Shown here: positions 32,954 to 35,864 of the stretch, in pieces
How the letters are laid out: each line of letters begins with the position of its first letter
Position numbering within the stretch: the first letter of the stretch is position 1
Assembly: GCA_002715305.1 (NCBI GenBank)
Contig: PAYV01000006.1
Span: 4,885-40,748 of the forward strand
Length of the DNA stretch: 35,864 bases
Direction of reading: 5' to 3'
Source of the DNA: Rickettsiales bacterium
GTDB taxonomy: Bacteria > Pseudomonadota > Alphaproteobacteria > Methylaequorales > Methylaequoraceae
Position numbers and translations under genes: made by a program
The notes under the pieces: model-generated
What the model saw: only the letters and a program-made list of their open reading frames with translations
Told to the model about the DNA's origin: nothing
Database searches by the model: none

Positions 32954-34642
32954 TTGGAAGAAAATTTTAGTGAACTTTTAGAAAAAAGCCTCACGGATTT
33001 TAGGTTTAAAGAAGGCCAAATTGTTAAAGGCACAGTGTTGTTCATAAAAAAAGACACAGTCGTTGTTGATGTTGGATTAAAATCAGAAGGAAGAATACCC
33101 TTGAAAGAATTTCACTCACCAGGTGAGGAGCATAACGTAAAGATTGGAGACAAACTTGATGTATATGTTGAGAAGTTAGAAAATAAAGAAGGAGAAGCCC
33201 TTCTAAGTAGGGAAAAGGCAAGAAAAGAAGAATCCTGGCTAAATCTTGAAAAATCATTGAATAAGAAACAACAAGTTACGGGAGTGATTACAGGTAGAGT
33301 TAAGGGTGGTTTTACCGTTGATATTAGTGGTGCTGTAGCTTTTTTGCCTGGAAGTCAAGTTGATCTTAGACCCATTAAAGATATTGCCCCGTTACTAAAT
33401 AAACCCCAACCTATGATGATTTTAAAAATGGATAAAATCAGAGGTAATATTGTTGTTTCTAGAAGGGCATTACTAGAGGAATCTAGGGAAGCAGATAGAA
33501 GCAAATTGCTATCCGATATTAATGAAGGCGACAAACTCAAAGGTTCTGTAAAAAATATAACTGATTATGGTGTCTTTGTTGATTTAGGGGGGTTAGATGG
33601 TTTATTACATGTTACCGATCTATCATGGGAGAGAGTCAGTCATCCTTCGGAGATGTTTAGTATTGGTCAAGAAATTGAGGTAATTGTAACTAAGTATGAT
33701 AAGGAAACTAAGAGGATAAGTCTAGGACTTAAGCAATTAACCGAGGATCCTTGGAATAATGTAGAAAGTATTTATCAAGTTGGTAAAAAAATAAAATCTA
33801 AGATTTCTAGCATTGCTGATTATGGAGCTTTTGTTGAACTTCAAAAAGGTGTTGAAGGTTTAATACATATTTCAGAAATGAGTTGGGTAAATAAAAATGT
33901 TAATCCCAATTCGATTGTAAAGGTTGGAGATGAAGTCGAAATAATAATTTTAGAAATAGATAATGTTAAAAGAAGAATAAGCCTTGGTTTAAAACAATGC
34001 AGTGAAAATCCCTGGAAAAAATATTCAACTGAGCATAAAAAAGGTGAAACTCTTGAGGGAAAAATAAAAAATATTACAGAGTTTGGTATTTTTGTTGAGT
34101 TATCATATGAACTTGATGGAATGATTCATTTGTCAGATATTTCATGGGAAGATTCTGGTGAAGAAGCCATTAAAGCTTATAAAGCAGATCAGAAGATAAA
34201 ATTCAAAATACTTGATATAGATGTAGAAAAAGAAAGAATTTCACTTGGTATTAAACAACTTCTAAAAGATAAATCTAAAACAGATAAATTAATTGGTAAA
34301 ATTGTAACCGGCATAATTGATTCGATTGATAAAGAAAAGATTTTTGTATCGTTTGATGAAAGTAAAAAAGGATTTATAAGGAAATCTAACTTAGCTAAAT
34401 TAAAATCAGAACAAAATACTGATAGATTTGCGGTTAAAGAAAAGATTGATGCAAAGGTAATCAAAAAGATTGCTAAGGATGAATCTTATGAGCTTTCAGT
34501 AAAAGATTTAGAAATTCAAGAAGAAAAAGAAGCGCTTAAAGAATTCGGATCATCTTCATCGGGAGCGAGTATTGGAGATATTTTAGGTGCTGCACTTGAA
34601 GAGGATAAAAATAAAAAGTCAAAAATAAAAGATGAAAAATAA
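32954..34642 (+). CDS. rpsA: 30S ribosomal protein S1
   Basis: S1 brings mRNA to the small subunit. The 562-residue protein holds six S1 (OB-fold) repeats; clear copies are GQIVKGTVLFIKKDTVVVDVGLKSEG, GVITGRVKGGFTVDISG, KGSVKNITDYGVFVDLGGLDGLLH, SKISSIADYGAFVELQKGVEGLIH and GKIKNITEFGIFVELSYELDGMIH, with a divergent sixth near 455. A charged tail ends the chain. The start is TTG at 32954, supported by GGAGG at 32942-32946; an ATG at 32940 is out of frame. The 60-base gap upstream might hold a promoter (TTGCAC-17-TAATTA), but it is weak. The stop overlaps sppA by 11 bases. Confidence 0.97.
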   Translation: MEENFSELLEKSLTDFRFKEGQIVKGTVLFIKKDTVVVDVGLKSEGRIPLKEFHSPGEEHNVKIGDKLDVYVEKLENKEGEALLSREKARKEESWLNLEKSLNKKQQVTGVITGRVKGGFTVDISGAVAFLPGSQVDLRPIKDIAPLLNKPQPMMILKMDKIRGNIVVSRRALLEESREADRSKLLSDINEGDKLKGSVKNITDYGVFVDLGGLDGLLHVTDLSWERVSHPSEMFSIGQEIEVIVTKYDKETKRISLGLKQLTEDPWNNVESIYQVGKKIKSKISSIADYGAFVELQKGVEGLIHISEMSWVNKNVNPNSIVKVGDEVEIIILEIDNVKRRISLGLKQCSENPWKKYSTEHKKGETLEGKIKNITEFGIFVELSYELDGMIHLSDISWEDSGEEAIKAYKADQKIKFKILDIDVEKERISLGIKQLLKDKSKTDKLIGKIVTGIIDSIDKEKIFVSFDESKKGFIRKSNLAKLKSEQNTDRFAVKEKIDAKVIKKIAKDESYELSVKDLEIQEEKEALKEFGSSSSGASIGDILGAALEEDKNKKSKIKDEK

Positions 34643-35519
34643 TACCTTTTTGAATGATTACTTCAGTAAAAGGAAAATATTGATTATAAGAGCTTTTTTC
34701 ATATCTTTGATTATTATCTTTTTTCTTTCTTTAATCTTTTCCATTAATAAAAATAGTGACTTTATAGCTAAACTCTCAATTGATGGGGTAATCTATGAGA
34801 GAAATGATATTTTGGAAAAAATAGATGAATTAAATAATGATGAATCAGCTCAAGGTTTACTACTAATTGTTAATTCACCTGGTGGTACTTTCGTAAATAG
34901 TAAAGAGATATTTGATTCTATAAAAAAAATTGGAAAAAAAATACCAACAGCTGTTTACATGAGAGAAATGGCAACCTCAGGTGGTTACTTGGTATCTTTG
35001 GGTGCAGAAAAAATATTTTCAAACCAAGGAACAATAACTGGTTCAATCGGTGTGATTTTGCAAACTGCTGATATCAGTAAATTATTAAAAAAAATTGGGA
35101 TCAACCCTGTTGTAATAAAAAGCGGAGAGTTAAAATCTGTTCCAAATCCCCTAGAAAAAATTGATGAAAACCAAATACAGTATGTCGAGGAGATAATATC
35201 TTTAATGCAAAAAGAATTTCTTAAAATACTCAAGGATTCAAGAAATATTTCATCTGAAGTTGTCAATCTAGTATCTGATGGAAGAATTTTGACTGGGAGT
35301 CAGGCCAAGAAAATGAACTTAATTGATGAAATTGGATCAGAGGGAGATGCTATTCTTTGGCTTAGAAAGAAGGCTGACTTAGATGATGATGTTCCTGTAA
35401 TTGACGTTTCTGTAAAAGGCAATTTTCTAAATATATTGAATATAAAATCTTTTAAAAATAAAATTAACAATGTTAATGTAAACTTTTTAAATGGCTTGCT
35501 TGCAATTTTGAGTAATTAG
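34632..35519 (+). CDS. sppA: Signal peptide peptidase SppA, S49 family, short form
   Basis: SppA cuts leftover signal peptides in the membrane. The 295-residue protein has one N-terminal membrane segment (about 17-37, LIIRAFFISLIIIFFLSLIF), then the protease domain. The nucleophile is Ser116 in MATSGGYLVSLGAEKIFSNQG, and the general base Lys168 lies in IKSGELKSVPNPLE, 52 residues further, the spacing I recall for the single-domain (Bacillus-type) enzymes. LIVNSPGGTF matches the oxyanion region. It sits between rpsA and ihfB, as in other alphaproteobacteria. Confidence 0.94.
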   Translation: MKNNTFLNDYFSKRKILIIRAFFISLIIIFFLSLIFSINKNSDFIAKLSIDGVIYERNDILEKIDELNNDESAQGLLLIVNSPGGTFVNSKEIFDSIKKIGKKIPTAVYMREMATSGGYLVSLGAEKIFSNQGTITGSIGVILQTADISKLLKKIGINPVVIKSGELKSVPNPLEKIDENQIQYVEEIISLMQKEFLKILKDSRNISSEVVNLVSDGRILTGSQAKKMNLIDEIGSEGDAILWLRKKADLDDDVPVIDVSVKGNFLNILNIKSFKNKINNVNVNFLNGLLAILSN

Positions 35520-35520
35520 T

Positions 35521-35802
35521 ATGAAAAAATCTGAACTTCTTTTGTCTCTTGAGCAAAAATTTGACTATCTTCCCAAAAGAGAGGTTGAAAGAACTTTAGA
35601 TAAAATCTTGAGTTTTTTTTCGTCTTCTCTTGTTAAAGGTTCAAGAATTGAAATAAGAGGCTTTGGAACTTTTTCAAGTAAAGTTAGAAAAGCCAGAAAG
35701 GGGAGAAATCCCTCAACAGGTGAATCAATTTTTATAAAAGAAAAAAATGTAATATATTTTAATCCGAGTAAGAAATTAAAAAGGATTATTAATGAAAAGT
35801 AA
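35521..35802 (+). CDS. ihfB: Integration host factor beta subunit
   Basis: IHF bends DNA and shapes the nucleoid. The 93-residue protein has the HU/IHF fold: KSELLLSLEQKFDYLPKREVERTLDKIL, then IEIRGFGTFSSKVRKARKGRNPSTGE (the DNA-binding arm) and VIYFNPSKKLKRIIN. The RGFG and GRNP elements identify the IHF beta branch. It starts one base after the sppA stop. Confidence 0.95.
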   Translation: MKKSELLLSLEQKFDYLPKREVERTLDKILSFFSSSLVKGSRIEIRGFGTFSSKVRKARKGRNPSTGESIFIKEKNVIYFNPSKKLKRIINEK

Positions 35803-35864
35803 ATTGGCAAAATTTTTGAGTATCACTTTTTTTTTTTTTTCTTAATTTTTTTTGTTTTTTTTTC
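35792..35864 (+). CDS. Possible start of a membrane protein gene (LapA/DUF1049-like?), frame broken by T14
   Basis: An ATG at 35792 overlaps the ihfB end and reads MKSKLAKFLSIT into phenylalanine codons, a short basic then hydrophobic start like a membrane anchor. As written, it stops at 35843-35845 after a 14-T run (35827-35840). One more or one fewer T would let it continue to the window edge as a hydrophobic helix. A LapA/DUF1049 gene often follows ihfB in alphaproteobacteria, so this is a plausible but unproven reading. The window ends here. Confidence 0.3.

Noticed and set aside
1..35864. CRISPR array, prophage, insertion sequence, toxin-antitoxin or restriction genes
   Set aside because: I found no spaced direct repeats, transposase, integrase, attachment-site duplication or defence gene; all genes fit core alphaproteobacterial families.

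Overview
This window is a very compact, strongly AT-rich piece of chromosome. Gene families and gene order point to a streamlined alphaproteobacterium, most likely a marine, small-genome type (SAR11/AEGEAN-169-like in style, but I cannot place it further from sequence alone). Supporting signs are the hprK-rapZ-EIIA-HPr/EI-ahcY cluster, the uppP/NDUFA9-like convergent pair, rnd-kdsD-lptCAB-hpf-ptsN, the DUF1150/Hsp20 pair, and the TIGR02300-aroA-cmk-rpsA-sppA-ihfB block. All of these are familiar alphaproteobacterial neighbourhoods. Intergenic gaps are tiny, many genes overlap, and no stretch over 300 bases lacks a gene. I see no prophage, insertion sequence or CRISPR array.

Layout. Bases 1-8602, mostly + strand: the 3' part of polA, a convergent HugZ-like gene, a periplasmic copper chaperone, then a regulatory phosphotransferase cluster (HprK, RapZ, a mannose-type EIIA, an HPr-Enzyme I fusion) ending in S-adenosylhomocysteinase. 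Bases 8610-22857, - strand: a MarR regulator with a palindromic operator, a YdjM-like membrane protein, a tiny secreted protein, tRNA-Ser(GGA), and a translation block (thrS, infC, rpmI, rplT, pheS, pheT, lepA). This is preceded by a LysR regulator, a YeeZ-like reductase and two glycosyltransferases. Bases 22955-24714: uppP and a convergent NDUFA9-like reductase. Bases 24787-29553, + strand: RNase D, the Kdo/LPS export genes kdsD-lptC-lptA-lptB, hibernation factor hpf and ptsN. Bases 29550-30877, - strand: DUF1150 protein, Hsp20, tRNA-Ala(GGC) and a zinc-ribbon TIGR02300 protein. Bases 30924 to the end, + strand: aroA (frameshifted at a 13-A run), cmk, rpsA, sppA, ihfB and the start of one more possible frame.

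How the genes work together. HprK, the HPr-EI fusion, the mannose-type EIIA and PtsN form a PTS phosphorelay with no sugar permease (EIIB/EIIC) in view, so its role is probably regulatory. The envelope theme is strong: KdsD, LptC/A/B, UppP, two glycosyltransferases and the YeeZ-like enzyme serve LPS and cell-wall building. The - strand block is core translation.

Nothing here is clearly an undescribed system. The observations most worth following are the aroA frameshift at A13 beside much longer in-frame A runs (A15, A17), an hpf gene whose conserved start has no ATG/GTG/TTG, loss of rpoN from its usual slot before hpf-ptsN, an altered ThrS editing motif, and compact regulatory signals at the marR and hsp20 starts.
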